A stretch of DNA of 64,000 nt from Heterotrichella gracilis (lineage: Eukaryota; Sar; Xanthophyceae; Tribonematales; Xanthonemataceae), in assembly GCA_032358255.1 (NCBI GenBank), contig JAULBX010015091.1:1-64000 (forward strand). The letters run 5' to 3'. The notes below the pieces were generated by a model. It was not told the origin of the DNA and searched no databases. It worked only from the letters and a program-made list of their open reading frames with translations. The translations under genes were made by a program, and so were the position numbers. Of the stretch, positions 21,422 to 34,058 are shown one piece after another. The stretch's first letter is position 1, and every line of letters begins with the position of its first letter.

Positions 21422-22704
21422 CTTAGTGGGTTGCCCAATTCAGGACTTGATGGTCAAGGATGCACTCCGTCCGATCGTAAGCGCAGCCTACAGCCCCAGT
21501 TCTGGGGCTCATTGCCAGCATTGTCAAGCAGGTTGTATCCATTACATTCTCCATCTGATGATGACAGCCTGTACGGTATGTCCACCAGCTCAGCAGTTTT
21601 CAGCACTTGATAAGGAGATCACATGAACCCATTAAATGTATTGTTCAGCTGTTTCTTTGCGTGGTTTGTTGGCCGCGTGTGCATGCCCTGCTAAACGAGC
21701 CTGACTTTGAGCTGGAGAATCGAAATCATCAATTCCCTCTGGTGCCAAATGGTGATCATTCCACAGATGATGTCGTTATATATCTATGTTTTGTTTGTTA
21801 AATTATCAGGTGCATCGATGCCAAGTTGGCGCATTGAGCTCGTAGGCTCAACGAGTCCAACAGCACAACGTCTACGAATCACTTATGTTCAAAATAGTTC
21901 TGTAGCCTGCACGTCATGATGGACACACCATCCTAATTGGTACCGCATGGGCCATGCCAGGCGTAATATGCAACGTATCGTTATTGCTTCAACTTGTGCG
22001 TTCCCTGAGGAATTCTGTCTTCCGATGGGCTGCTGAGCCGTCGCAGGTTACAGAATGATGTCATCGGTGTACCGTTGGACGTGTCACTGGTATGTTTGAT
22101 ACTTATGATGTGTATACATCTGTCAGGTCAGGAATATGCCATTGCCAGACATGAGCCTTGTCAGACTGCGTGCACCATGGCATGGTCATTAAATTCTGTC
22201 ACGGCCAGATTGAAGGCAGTGTGCTGACATGCTTGCATGCAAGTAGCCTCCTTAGGACCAATGGAGTAATACTATGAAACAAGCATGAAACAAGCTGACC
22301 TCTGGAATTATTCCAGCACCTGAAGTGCTGGGCCAGGCATGCATTGGCACGCGTAACAAAAACTTGACGTTTGTTGCAAATGAAATTTGTGAGCATGAAA
22401 AAAGCAAAAAAAACATATGGACAAGGCCATATCATGCCATATCAGTGATACTTGGCAGTGCAATGGTCATGACAAGCGACTGCTACCTGCCATGGCCATT
22501 GAAAGTGCACTTGGAATTGCAGCATGCACACTGGAATGTCGCTATGATGCGTCAGCCTGCACACTCTGGCAATCAAGCCCTGTGCAATCCTGGCCCAAAG
22601 AAACAACTGCACGAATGGGTGCCCTAACCCTGGCCAGCACCACAGATTACCCCCCTCTCCCCCTCTCCCCCCCTCCCCCATCGCAACGCCGTGCATGCAC
22701 CCAG
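21422..22704. other. Convergent intergenic region, no gene seen
   Basis: Lies between the 3' ends of the DC2 gene (+) and the DUF3755 gene (-). No coding signal. Contains a C/T-rich tract near 22650-22680 (CCCCCCTCTCCCCCTCTCCC), just beyond the stop codon of the minus-strand gene. Confidence 0.5.
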
Positions 22705-25700
22705 CTAGCTCTCAGTCTTTATCTGTGGGGCGGTGGCCGTTCCGTTTGCACCCGCGCCCCCCACCAGCGACCCCGCCCCTGCAGCTGGTCTGGGCGCTTC
22801 CGCTGCTGAGCTGCTGGCAGGCTGCGGGGCTCCAGCAGGCATGACGGGAGCCCCAGACGCGGCCGGCATCTGCATCCCTGGGTGCATGTGCATGGCCTGC
22901 ATCCCCATGGGGTGCATCATGCCCTGGCCAGGCAGCATACCCATGTGTGGCATCCCTGCACCCCAAGCAAACACATCACACCCGTGGTGTTGATATGCAC
23001 GCATGCATGTACCCAGCTGCATCTGCTCAAATGCCACAGGTGGCTGAACGCTGGGCTAGTTGCAGTGCCCTCAACCAAGCCATGGCCTGCGTTTGGCAAT
23101 GCGCACAACCAGGCTGGGGGTTTAACTGCTCAATATCGCTGATGCAGCTGTCACTGTGGCATCAGATCCACAGACATGTACAGCCAGACCTGTTTCACAA
23201 AGTGCACCCACCTGGCATGCTACCCATCTGCATCGGCCCCATGGGTACCCCTGGCGCCATGGCCATGCTCCCGTCTGGTTGGCTGGGTGCGCCTGGGCCC
23301 ATAGCCATGGACATGGCGACCGGTGGGCCCATGTGCGGCGGCATGCCGGGCGCCCCCGGCACCATTGGCCCGCTGTGCATCATCTTCATGTTGGCGGGCA
23401 TACCAGGCATGCCTGTGAGCCAGTGGGGCGCAGTGGGTTGGGCTAGAATTGTGCACATGTCGGCTGGGTGTATGCAAGTCAGCTGCGTTGGAACCGCCGG
23501 TGCATGGCTGGTAGTGGGAAAAGCAGTGGGAGGATTGGGCTGGCTGGCGCAAGGCTTGTGCAAGAATGGCTGCTGGTATGGATGTGTTACTGGAACGCAC
23601 GCACATAGCCACTGGGATTCATTTCACCCATTCCAGAGCGTGGGCGCAATTGTATGCAGATGAGACTTTGCGCACAGCCGCTGCAGCTGGGCTGTAACTT
23701 TAGTGCCATGGTTGGGCCAACAATGCTCTTTCTCAAAAGTGAATGTGTGGAGTGGTCGCTTGGATGCAATGCACTGCGTCATCTGCTGCCTGTTGTATGG
23801 GCTGGACCAGTGGTCATTGACCACTATCCTCCTCTCCCCAGACACAGTGTGGGTGATTGGGCCCCCTTTTCTCACCGCTATCCCCACAGTGCGTCATCCA
23901 CCCACTATGCATGTGTGCCCCTGTTAGTGCACACATGACCTATCCATCTGCACGCATGGCCATGTTGGTGCACACATGACCTATCCATATGCATGCATGG
24001 TAGCGTACCTGGGGGAGCAAACATGTAGGGATTGAAGGGGAACCCTGGCATCCCCCCCGGGCCCCCTGGCCCCCCAGGCGGCATCATCGAGAATGATGGG
24101 AACATGCCATTGGATGCGCCAGGCTTCGGTAGAAAGTTGTTTGCCAGCTCCACATTTAACCGCACTGGCAAGGGAGGCATTTGGCTCATCACGCCCTGCA
24201 GCAAACATAGTACTTGGATAAGCCAGAAATGCAGTCTGACCTACATGCTCGCACAAGCCAACCCTATCCTCCTGAAACTATTTGAAATGGTCATTCCAAC
24301 CATATTTGCATCGGAGTAATGAATGCATTGAGTGGTGCAAAGCAATGTCAGCTCAGGGCACAAATGGGCACGAGCAATGAGCACCTTGCCACCCTGGCTT
24401 GTGGCTGGGTGTGCATGCAGTATGGAACAATTTCCCATTTGCCAAATTCAGTCGCGTGGTTGCCCCAATTAAGATTGTTTCACCAATACTGGGGGTCTCT
24501 CTTCTCAATGATAACACACAATTGCACTCATGTTGCTCACAACCCGCTGCTGAGTGTCCCATGTGACATTCCCCATACCCACATGACACCACCCTTGCCA
24601 TCTGTTGATAGCCCCTGCGCACTCTGCCCCCTCGCATGCCACCCCCACCCATGCGGGCTGTGCACGCAATGGCGCCAAGCTGCCGTGCACATGCATGGGT
24701 GGTGCATGCTCCATGGAGCACGAGCCATGTGGCATGGTGCAAAAATCGCGCAGCATAAATGCGAGCCATACCTGCATGGTGTTCATGTGGTTGAGGATGG
24801 CCAGGATGTTGTCCCGGAAACGGACCAGCAGCTCCGTGTTTTCATGCACCTTGTACTGCGCCATGTTCTGCTTGAATTGGTTCAATATGGCGTAGTTCTG
24901 CTCCAGCATCTGTGCCACTGGCCCCCCCACACCACCCACAGTGCTGGCCCCGTGGTCGTCCAGATTGAGCGAGGATACATGCGCGGACCCGCCGCCGCCG
25001 CCAAAGGAAGGCCCCGCGCTGGCTGCGGGCTGCGGCGGGGCTGCGCTGGTGGCGGCGGTGGAGGTGGTTGCGGGGGCGGCCGCGTGCGTGGCTGGTGCTG
25101 TGGAGGTGCCTGGTGGCGGGGGTGGCGGTAGCTGGTGCGGCGGCAGCATCATGGGGATTGGCATTGGGCCCATGGCGGGCATGCCGGGATGCGGCGCCAT
25201 GCTGGGATGCGGCGCCATGCCGGGATGCTGCGCCATGCCCTGCATTTGCGCCATGCCGGGCGGCATCATGGGCGGCATGGGCATGAGCGGCTGGCCCGCC
25301 ATCATGGGCATGGGCGGCATGCCTGGAGGCGGCGCCGGCTGGACCGCAAAGATGCTGCTGCTCTTAGGCTTGGTGACCCTGTTTCTGTCTGCCAGGCTGG
25401 AGTCTGCCGCCTTGCGTTTGCTGCCCCCCTTCTGCGTCTGTAGCCACCGCACCCGCAGCGCCACATCCCGCACGCCCTTCCGGGGGATGGTGGCTGCGAT
25501 TTTGAGGTACCGCACCAGCGGGGCATATTTTTCGGCTGGGTGCGCTGCCAGCCCTGCTTCTAGGAGCTTGTGCTCGTCTGCATTCCACTGTGTGGCAACC
25601 TTGGTGGCAAGGTCCCTCCCCTGGCCCGAGGTGGCGCCCTCCGAGTTGCTTGAGCTGGTGTGGTAGTGCTCCCCAGAGCCATGGTGGTTGCAGGTTGGGC

Positions 25701-25732
25701 CGTTGGGGCTTTCGCCTGCTTTGCTCTGCTGC
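22705..25732 (-). CDS. DUF3755 family protein with SANT/Myb-like domain
   Basis: Plant-type nuclear protein family; Arabidopsis members are annotated as DUF3755 and their exact role is unsettled. Exons in phase: 24772-25732 (first part lacks an ATG), 24009-24195, 23212-23412, 22705-22955. A SANT/Myb-like domain comes first (KVATQWNADEHKLLEAGLAA, then RYLKIAATIPRKGVRDVALR). A Met/Pro-rich linker follows with repeats of MAPHPGM. Then comes the conserved DUF3755 helix region: MLEQNYAILNQFKQNMAQYK, then NTELLVRFRDNILAILNHMN, then MSQMPPLPVRLNVELANNFL. The tail is Met/Gly/Pro-rich and ends PQIKTES. The open frame of the first exon runs on to about 25824 without an ATG and through a TTTAGGG-type repeat. 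I therefore place an acceptor at 25733 and infer a missing upstream first exon. Confidence 0.85.
25193..25260 (-). repeat. In-frame repeats encoding MAPHPGM units
   Basis: Tandem copies of a 21-base unit (GGCGCCATGCCGGGATGC and variants) within the coding linker of the DUF3755 protein. They give MAPHPG/S M and MAQHPGM repeats. Likely to vary in copy number between strains. Confidence 0.75.
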
Positions 25733-27101
25733 CTGCATTGGGTAGACAGGCATGGGAAGGGGCAGGGTGTGGTGCAAGCGCGGGGCTGGGGTTTAGGGTT
25801 CTGGATGACAATGTTCACTGGCAAGCGTCCTTTGCACCCGTCCTTCTAAAGAAAGAGTAAAGGATAATTGCTCGCCCAAGCTAATTAACTCAGCTGCCAA
25901 CTTGCATGCACCATTTAGCACCATTTAGAGTGTGAATCGCGCTCACGTTGTGGTGTTCAACATGCTTTGTGCCAGTATGGGGTGAACGTGACAACAATTG
26001 CTGCTGTTGGTAGTGGAGTAAGTGTTGATGAGTGAGTAAAAACGAAACGAGTATGACAGAGGAAGGACTCAAGAGGCAAATAGTTTGCTCACACTGAACA
26101 CAACCAAGCAGCGCTTCCAGTCACCAACAAATTAAGCTTTGCCTACCCACAACTAATTTGCCTGCCCAGGTCCCAACCTCAAGTGCAACCTGTCATGCTA
26201 TACCCAAAGCTCACTTATTTATCTCATAGAGCAAACAAACACGGTACGTTACCCAATTGGGATATGTGAACCCAACTGCAGCTATGAACCCCTTAGGCAG
26301 CCTGTCGTGCACTGCCAACAAGAAGGCTGTCATAGTTGCTGTGCTGCACGATGCAATCCAAGGTCTGGGTTACTCCCCGAATAAAGGCGTACCCTTTGGC
26401 TGCATCAGCAGCAGTCATCATACAGTGTCAGGGGTGCGGTGCACCATCCTTGTTCACATCGAGGATTTGCCTGCGCTCCGAGCTGCAGGCGCTGCTTTGT
26501 ACAGTATTATGGGAACTGCCCAAACCAGTTACGGCAACAAGAAACTGCCAGTTGCTGGCAAAAAGGGAAAAGAACAATACAAGACTCGTTGGTTTTGAAA
26601 AGATGCGTCTACCCTCGTAACGGAATGCGGTGCTGACGGGTCCGACTGCAGCGGCGGAAAAAATACAGCGTGTTTGAACAAAGGCGGCAAATTCGGCATA
26701 GTTGGAGCATCAGGGGTCCCGTAGCAAGTTTTCACAGTTGTGGGTTGAAGAAGTTGTAAAAAAAGTGTTTTGCCTCAGCCTTATCCTTGTGTGGATAGCG
26801 GGGCCGAATTCATTAGTCCAGGGGGGGGTATTAAGTTCGAATGCAGAGCAATTTGTCGCTAGGATAGGGGGCCCCACTCGGGGAACCATGTCACCAGCTG
26901 GGCCACAACCGTCCCAAAGGAAGCTTTTTCACAGTTATGTTACAATGCCAAGACTGGCACTCCCGATGGTAAGGCGAATAGGGCCAGAATGCAGTCCGGT
27001 CGTGTGCTTCGGCATCTGCATGCCATGGTTGGAAAAGGGTCTGCTACGTCCGAGAAATGTACCACTAGCCATATTATTCGTACTAAATCAAGTATGCAGC
27101 A
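25733..27101. other. Divergent intergenic region
   Basis: Between the DUF3755 gene (-) and the carrier gene (+). It must hold the first exon of DUF3755 and both promoters. A telomere-like GGGTTTAGGGTT lies at 25789-25800. Open frames at 26257-26598 and 26702-27112 show no recognisable domain and I do not call them genes. Confidence 0.45.
25789..25800. repeat. Interstitial telomere-like motif
   Basis: GGGTTTAGGGTT, about 1.7 units of TTTAGGG, just upstream of the inferred acceptor of the DUF3755 gene, so probably intronic. Confidence 0.8.
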
Positions 27102-29840
27102 ATGAGCACTGAGGACTCTGCGCGTACAGACAGGTGGGTTGGCCAATCCACTGCCCCTGGATGTGCGTTCTGAGGGGTTAGTGGGCACAGTGTAGGACTG
27201 GGGTGCTTATGTACCTTGACAAGGCCATGGTTGTTTCAGGCCCTGATATCCAAGTTCCTACTCTCAGCAGCCTCAGCCTGCGTCTCTGAGTCTGTGACCT
27301 TCCCCATCGATGTGACAAAGACAAGGTTGCAATTGCATGGCGAATTGGGACAAGGCATAGCGAGAGCAGGGGCCCTACAGACAGCCGCTAATATAATCAA
27401 GCGGGAAGGAATAGCAGGGCTGTATGCTGGACTGGCACCTGCTGCAGTGCGCCACATACCCTACACTGGTAATACACACCAACCTTGGTTGTATTAAATT
27501 TGCACCATTGCATAGGTCCTCCATACTCACGCCATGGCAGGTGTTCACGCATAGTCACACCCAATAACGCATGCAACAGCACAATTGCTAGCTGCAGCTA
27601 GAGCAGTGTCCTTCCGCTTTTGGTTGATATGCAATATAATATTTAATTTTGTGTGTGCAGGCACCCGCATCCTGGTCTATGAGCAGCTGCGCAACACACT
27701 CCCGCGGTGGTTGGGCAGCGATGCCGGTGCCCCCATGTCAATGCCAGTCTCCCTGTGTGCTGGTGCACTATCAGGGGCGGTTGGGCAACTGGTGGCTGTT
27801 CCAGCAGACCTGATAAAAGTGAGCAGAGCCCCAGAATTTTCACCCCTGGGCTGCTTAGGGTTTAGGGTTTAGGATACAGCACTGCTATCATATGCTCACA
27901 GTGACCGCCCAGTGGAATGGCTGCCTAGGGTAATAAAAACAGCGCGCCCCGTGTGGCATATGATGCAGAAATTGTTTTACCTCCCATCACCAACCTCTTC
28001 TTTGTTGTCTTGGCTTAACTTGCTTGAAAGCGGACTCCTGGCAAAGTCGCTGTGTGTGGACAGGTGCGCATGCAGGCTGACGGCAGGCAGGTGGCTACAG
28101 GAGTGCGAGCTGGGCCCCGCTACAAGGTACAGAAAACATTGGAAAAATATGTAATGAAACTTTTATTTGTCTGGTTTCACCTGGTACATTAAAAACTTCA
28201 GAATTTCAAATGGGTTGTGGAAATGTGCGGCTGAGCAGGAGCATGCCTGTGTGGCTCACCCAACGCTGGTGGGCAAGTTCTGCACAATGTTCATTTATAT
28301 TGATACAAAATCGTTGAGCGCAAGTCCTTCGCCATTCATCCCCTTCACATGACTTGCAAATGGCCTACAGCAACGCCGTTGCTTGGCTGTGTGCAGGGCT
28401 TGATGGACGCATTCTCCACCATAGTGCATCAGGAGGGTGTGTGGGGCCTGTGGAAGGGGAGCGCCCCAGCCATACAGCGAGCTGCCATGACCAATCTTGG
28501 AGAGCTTGCCACGTATGACCAGGTAATGTGGGTTGGCTTACACAATCCATGGCATGCACTTTACTTGTGGCGATGCATGGTCTTCGCTTTGCATGTGGAC
28601 TGTCAATCCAATGGCAGTAAGCTAAAAAGAATTCTCGGCTGCAATATTGCCACTCGGCTGCGATATTTATGCACAAATCCCTGTGGCAGTAGCTCACAGT
28701 AAAATGCTCAGGTGATGGGCTTTTTGGCTGATGTCATAGCAATTGGGGACCTGCATGAACAGTGACAAATCATTGGTTATAATTGATCAACCGAAAATAA
28801 CATCTTTTCCGCAATGTGTTTGTGTTTTCAGTCATGGCCTCATAAAGGTGTGCTGTGCATATGTAGGCCAAGAAGACAATCGTGGGCTCTGGGTGGGTGG
28901 GGGACGGTATGGGGGCCCATGCGCTCTCCTCAGTATGCAGCGGCTTCTTTGCATCTGTTGCCAGCACACCTGCAGGTGGGCCAAGCTGCAGGCACTAACC
29001 ATTGTCTGTAAATTTATATCATGGCAAGATGATCACTTGCAGTTCATTATCACATGGTAAACTTGGAGCAATGGCCTGTGAAAACAGCAATACTGTGACT
29101 AATTGCAAAGGAGCCGGCATGTACTTTTGCCATGTTACTGTCCAAGTTCAGTCCATGCGTGTGTTCATACACCATGCCAGGTCAATTGCGTGTTTTGCAG
29201 ACGTTGTGAAGACCCGCATGATGAACCAAGACCCTGCGTATCCATTGTACCGCAACTCTTGGGACTGCCTGAGGCAGTCGGTGCGAGCTGAGGGGATCAT
29301 GGCATTGTACAAGGGGTGAGTGGTGTGTCATGTATAGAATAATGTAAGGGGACGTGGAATGAGGCTTCCCCATGAGATGCACCACCGATTGCCAACGCTG
29401 TAATCACCTGGGTAACCTCGACCTTGCGAGGAGTTGCAATATGGATGGTATACGTTGCATGCTACAGTGTTTCTCCTGTGCAAGGCCAAAGCAATGCTGG
29501 CCGGCACCTTGTTTGGTTATTTGGCAGCATGTATGCCACTTCATTATGAGATGCAAATGATGCCTTGTGACGTGCAGCTCGTGGAACGGAACAATTAAAT
29601 GCCACTTAGTTATATGCTGCCTGATCAATAGCTGCAGCATTTCCACACTCGTTAATGAACACAGCAAACCGTGGACTGGGCAGACGACTTCGGCACCAAT
29701 AATCTATTGATGACTGACAACCAATTGCTTTTCTTTGCCACAGATTTCTACCAACATGGGCGCGGCTTGGGCCCTGGCAGCTGGTGTTTTGGGTTACCTA
29801 CGAGCAGCTGCGACAAGTGACAGGGATGGGCACATTTTGA
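27102..29840 (+). CDS. Mitochondrial carrier, UCP4-like uncoupling protein (SLC25 family)
   Basis: Inner mitochondrial membrane carrier with three repeats of about 100 residues. Eight exons in phase: 27102-27137, 27240-27468, 27661-27818, 28064-28126, 28397-28522, 28867-28975, 29201-29315, 29744-29840 (310 residues). The three SLC25 signatures are intact: PIDVTKTR (34-41), PADLIKVR (136-143) and PADVVKTR (239-246). The sequence follows animal UCP4 closely: RWALISKFLLS near the start, IQRAAMTNLGELATYDQ, and MMNQDPAYPLYRNSWDCL. The end reads FLPTWARLGPWQLVFWVTYE, with a terminal F-stop as in UCP4. Transport substrate cannot be read from sequence; UCP4/5 relatives move protons or dicarboxylates. 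The first exon is short (12 codons, ending RW) and was chosen because it joins in phase and matches UCP4. Confidence 0.92.
27855..27873. repeat. Interstitial telomere-like motif in intron
   Basis: TTAGGGTTTAGGGTTTAGG, about 2.7 units of TTTAGGG, near the 5' end of the third intron of the carrier gene. Confidence 0.9.
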
Positions 29841-30824
29841 TGCTGACACTGGGAACAGTTCAATTCTCACATGTCACACTGAGTCAGTTTTATTTCAGTT
29901 TTTAGGTAAAGATCTTGTATTTTCAATTTGAAGGTCAAGGTATTTTCAAGGTCAGTTTTAAGTTTCCGTTTTTCATAGATGGGCATTTTGCAAATGCCGC
30001 ATGAAATGGCTTGACATTTTTAGCATGCCATTCATTTCCATCCAATTTGCCACACTGGATTGACGCGTTCAATTTGGCGAGGGGGCTTTTGGGGGCGCAC
30101 GCCATTTCCCCTATATTTTTTTTTTCACAAAGCCACTGAGCCAGAATTTTTTGTTTATATTTAAGCAACCGTCACGCTGGCAGTCACTGCTTGCTTGTCA
30201 ATTCAATGAAGGCATCAGGAAGGAAGTTCCTGAACCGGCTTCATTTTTGAATTCATTTCGGACGCACATTAGCAGCTACACAAAATACTTCTGCAGCAAT
30301 GATGCGCAAGACCGCCTGGTTACTGGTTTCGTTTTTATCTTATTTACTGCAGTGCACATGTGTACTATGTACAACTGTCATATCAACCTGATTGGGTGGC
30401 ACCAGTTCAACTGGTATCATAAACTGTGGTGAACATGTTTGATGCTGCACTGCAGCAACTGTTACAGGCCCTGGGTACCATGGCGAGTTGGAATGACAAC
30501 GATCTTTAGTGCACATGCTATGCATGGTAAAGTCATTTGAGGCTTAAGTACTGCGCACCGGTTCCATTCAGCAGGCAGATCAACCGTGGGTGCTGTCAGC
30601 ACACAGTGCGCAATTGAACCCACGATTATTGCAACAAAATGCTGCATAATCAGCGTAACAATCCAACTTGTCAAAGCTTTGTCAAACCTAGATTGCACAT
30701 GACTCACAAGGCAAAGCAGTCAACTCTGTGCCAGGCAACGCTGCTGTGGCTGAATATTTATGTTGCCTGAAGGCTGCAAACGCATGCTCTAACTCCATTC
30801 TTTGCCAGGACGCAATGTTTGCAC
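29841..30824. other. Convergent intergenic region, no gene seen
   Basis: Between the 3' ends of the carrier gene (+) and CCT8 (-). A/T-rich around 29880-30150, including a run of ten T near 30117. No coding signal. Confidence 0.5.
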
Positions 30825-33347
30825 TTAGTCCTCATCGCCATCGCCCTGGCCGGGCCTCAGCTTGGGCCCCCCCGCCACCTTGGCCATGATGATTGTATCC
30901 ACCCTGAGCACGGTGATGACTGCATCGGTGGCCAGCTTCATGGCCCACCACTTGGTGTTGTACAGGTCATAGATGCCCTCTGTTGCCAGGTCCTTGGGCT
31001 GCCCAGTCTCAATGTCCAGCCCCGCTGAGGTCTGCCCAGTGGCGTGCGCTGCGTAGAGCGTCGCCAGCACGTCGGTTGCGTTCAATCCCGAGTTCTCTGC
31101 GATGGTGCGCGGCACCACCTCCAGCGCCTCGGCATACTTTGCAATGGCGTACTGGTCCAGGCCCGTCTCCTTGCGCCCAAAGTCTGCCAGCTGGCGCGCA
31201 ATCTCCACCTCAGTGGCACCACCTGCAATTGCAACACCACTCAATTAAAAACTATACCAACTTCTTGTAGCACACACCATGATCCATGATGCAATGGCAA
31301 CTGTTGCAATGCTTCTGCACCAGGCACGCCAACCCCCCACTGCGGGTGGCATCTCATGACCATGCAGTCGGTAATGCCAGGGCATGTAAATGGGAATGCC
31401 TAGTCCATGCCACCCAATACCAAGCGCTGTTTTTGTGATTTGCACCCACCTGCCGGCACCGTGCGCGAATCCTTGCAGATGACCCTGTAGGAGTTGACGC
31501 CATCGTCCACCGCGCGCTCCAGATCATCAAGGAAGTTGTCGGTGCTGCCCCTCAGCACCACTGTGGACAGCCTGCCGCGGGTGGAGTCCTGCTCCACCAC
31601 GGTGCACATGGTGCCGCCAATCTCCTGCACCTTGACCGTCTTTGCAAATCCCAGCTCGTCAGGTGTGGGGACCCCCAGCTTGACCAGCGCTGTGGCGCCA
31701 GTGGCTCGGCAGAACCGCCGCAGGTCGAATTTGGATGGGATCCTGACCACCATCAAGCCGTACTTCTCAATGAAGTGCATGGCCATTTCGCCGATGGCTG
31801 CCCCCGATGCCAGAACCTTGGCACCACTCTCTGCAATGCCCTTGACCACATCCTCGATGCGCTTCTCCTCACTCCGGGAGTAGTTGGTCAGCTCCTCGGC
31901 ATTGTGGATGAGCACAGTGCCCTGCACGCACACCCCCATTCTCAAGGTTAACCCACACCTAATCTTTTTGAAATCCATGCATTGTTCATGGCAGAAAACA
32001 TGAGCATGTGGCATGGTTTGGAAAGCATTCAGCCCATGTGCGGTCTCACCTTTGTCTCCGTTGCCGCGGTGTCAATGCCTTGCAAGAACACTGCGACCTT
32101 GGCATCAGCTGCCTCCTGGACAGTGCCCTCAGCACCCCGCTTCAGCACCATGCCCTTGATGACGTCAGAGTCATGGATGCCACCGCCATTGATCTTAACC
32201 ACCCGCACGTTGTCCACATCAAAGTTTTCTGGGTTCTTTGGGCAGACGTCGATGCAGGCCTTTGCAATCAGGTTGCACAACACGTTTTCGTAGCCGTATT
32301 GTTTGCTGGCAATTGAGCCCTTGATTTTTTCTGCCACCTGAAGCATAGAAGACCCAAACTCAGCATCATGTATTCAGCAACGTGTGTGCGGCACCACATG
32401 CAGGGTATACATCAAGATGGCCCACATGTGCGGCAAGAGGCAAGAATTAGGGAAAGTTCTTGCCCCCAGTTTCTTGTAAATATGGCTATGCTTCCCACAC
32501 TTCACAGCAAATGAGCCTTACCGCTTCTAGGTTCCTGACATCCACTGTCTCTGAGCCTGGGATCAGTAGCGAGTCCAGTACCTCCAAGGCCTGCACCACA
32601 GGGACAATCATAAGGGTTTGCTGCCACCAAACGGAGAATGTAAAATAGAGCGCTCGTTGATATGGGCTGGAAGGCCATGCTTGCCTTTTGTCCAGCCTTC
32701 TTGTAACCCTCAGCGATCTCGGATGTATGCAGACCGTCCCTGATGAGGCCCTCGGCATTGCCCAGCAGCTCGCCGCCAAAGGCAAGCACCTGAAACAAAA
32801 CAAAAACTGTGAATAATAGAATTTCTTTGTTCGCAGTGCTCGGGCACAACCAAAAGCCTCGTATGTTTCAAGTGGGCTATAAGTCGGCGGTATATGCATG
32901 CATATGGATTCTGGATGTTCGGTGCAGCTTTACTCACAAAGTTTGTCCCGTCCCCGATTTCTTGCTGTTGCGCCTGTGCAGCCATGACCAAAAGCTTCGC
33001 AGCCGGATGCTGCACCTCCAACTCTTGAACGATCGTCGATGCGTCGCTGGTGACAAACAGCTTATCAAGATGGTTGATAACCATCTTGTTCATACCTGCA
33101 GTGTTGTGCACATGACAGTGGATATGGAGTTCTAAAAGTGGCCAACCATCCTTGGATATGTGTTCACCAAAGCCTGGCAAGGTTGTGCGAAAGGCATACC
33201 ATTTGGGCCCATGGACGTCCGTGTGATTTGCGACAAGCCTTTGCACGCCTCTATGTTCCGCAAAACAGCTTCTTCCACGCCAGACAGGTGCTTGTACCCA
33301 TCTTTTAGCATGGCCTGCAGGCCGTAAGGCATCCCCATCGTCCCCAT
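30825..33347 (-). CDS. CCT8: T-complex chaperonin subunit theta (CCT8)
   Basis: Subunit of the cytosolic TRiC/CCT ring that folds actin and tubulin using ATP. Seven exons in phase: 33200-33347, 32938-33095, 32685-32789, 32522-32590, 32050-32337, 31450-31921, 30825-31222 (545 residues; plant CCT8 is about 549). Start is the ATG giving MGTMGMPYGLQAMLKDGYKH, aligned to the plant N-terminus. ATPase motifs: RTSMGPNGMNKM (about 43-54) and EIGDGTNF (95-102). Other family blocks: HPAAKLLVMAAQAQQ, KACIDVCPKNPENFDVDNVR, GVDTTATETK-like GIDTAATETK, STVVLRGSTDNFLDDLERAV and GGATEVEIARQL. The end is VDTIIMAKVAGGPKLRPG with an acidic tail. Intron 3 begins AAG|GCAAGC, so it is a GC-AG intron; no GT donor keeps the frame. 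Confidence 0.96.
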
Positions 33348-34058
33348 CTTGCTCTGTGAGAAGTTCAAAAGGCCACTTGGGCAGCAACTGAGATAGGCGC
33401 CTTATAAGCAGCAACGAAACAACAACAAACGAAGATCAAAATACGAGCAAGGTGTTGACGGCTGGTGAAATCCAGACTTTTAAGGGGCGAACACTTCGTG
33501 CCTGTTTTGTGTGTTTCGCGATGCATGGCCGCAGCCTTCAAACCAAGTGTTCAGGCTTAAACCCTTAATTAGGGTACATGTGATCCACTCACCCACTGGG
33601 CCAGTGCAGTGGTTGCACTGCAGTGCTGACCCCACTCACTAACAATGAGCTCCGGAACACAGGCGGCACAGCCATTCACTGCTATAATGAATCATGCCAC
33701 AGCGTTAAGCGTCTCCTATTTTGCCCTATGGTAGCTCACACAACCGGCCACATTGTTGGTTCGCACTTGCTAGGGCATGCAAAATCAAGGCAGTTCAGTG
33801 CAAAAATATAACCATGCAAATTGGCAACAACCCAACATAAGGATTTGATGTTCATAACAACAACTGTGGTCTGAGACTACGTTCTTGGAACTTTGGTGTC
33901 CCACGCACTGCAGTCAGTGCGTGTACTTACAACATTGCACAACCCTCGGCAAAATGAAAACCTGCCCAGTCTTGTTGGGGCTGGCAGCTGTCCAGCCCAA
34001 AACAAGCATCACCGAAAATGAACGCCTCTTAAACAATCAGCCAACCCATGTGATGTCT
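33348..34058. other. Intergenic, no gene seen
   Basis: Promoter side of CCT8 and 3' flank of the Nudix gene, both minus strand. No coding signal recognised. Confidence 0.5.

Noticed and set aside
26257-27112. Two open frames of 113 and 136 codons upstream of the carrier gene
   Set aside because: No recognisable family; the second overlaps the carrier start in another frame. Not enough to call a gene.
27855-27873. Telomere repeat as a chromosome end
   Set aside because: Fewer than three units, inside an intron of a conserved gene with genes on both sides.
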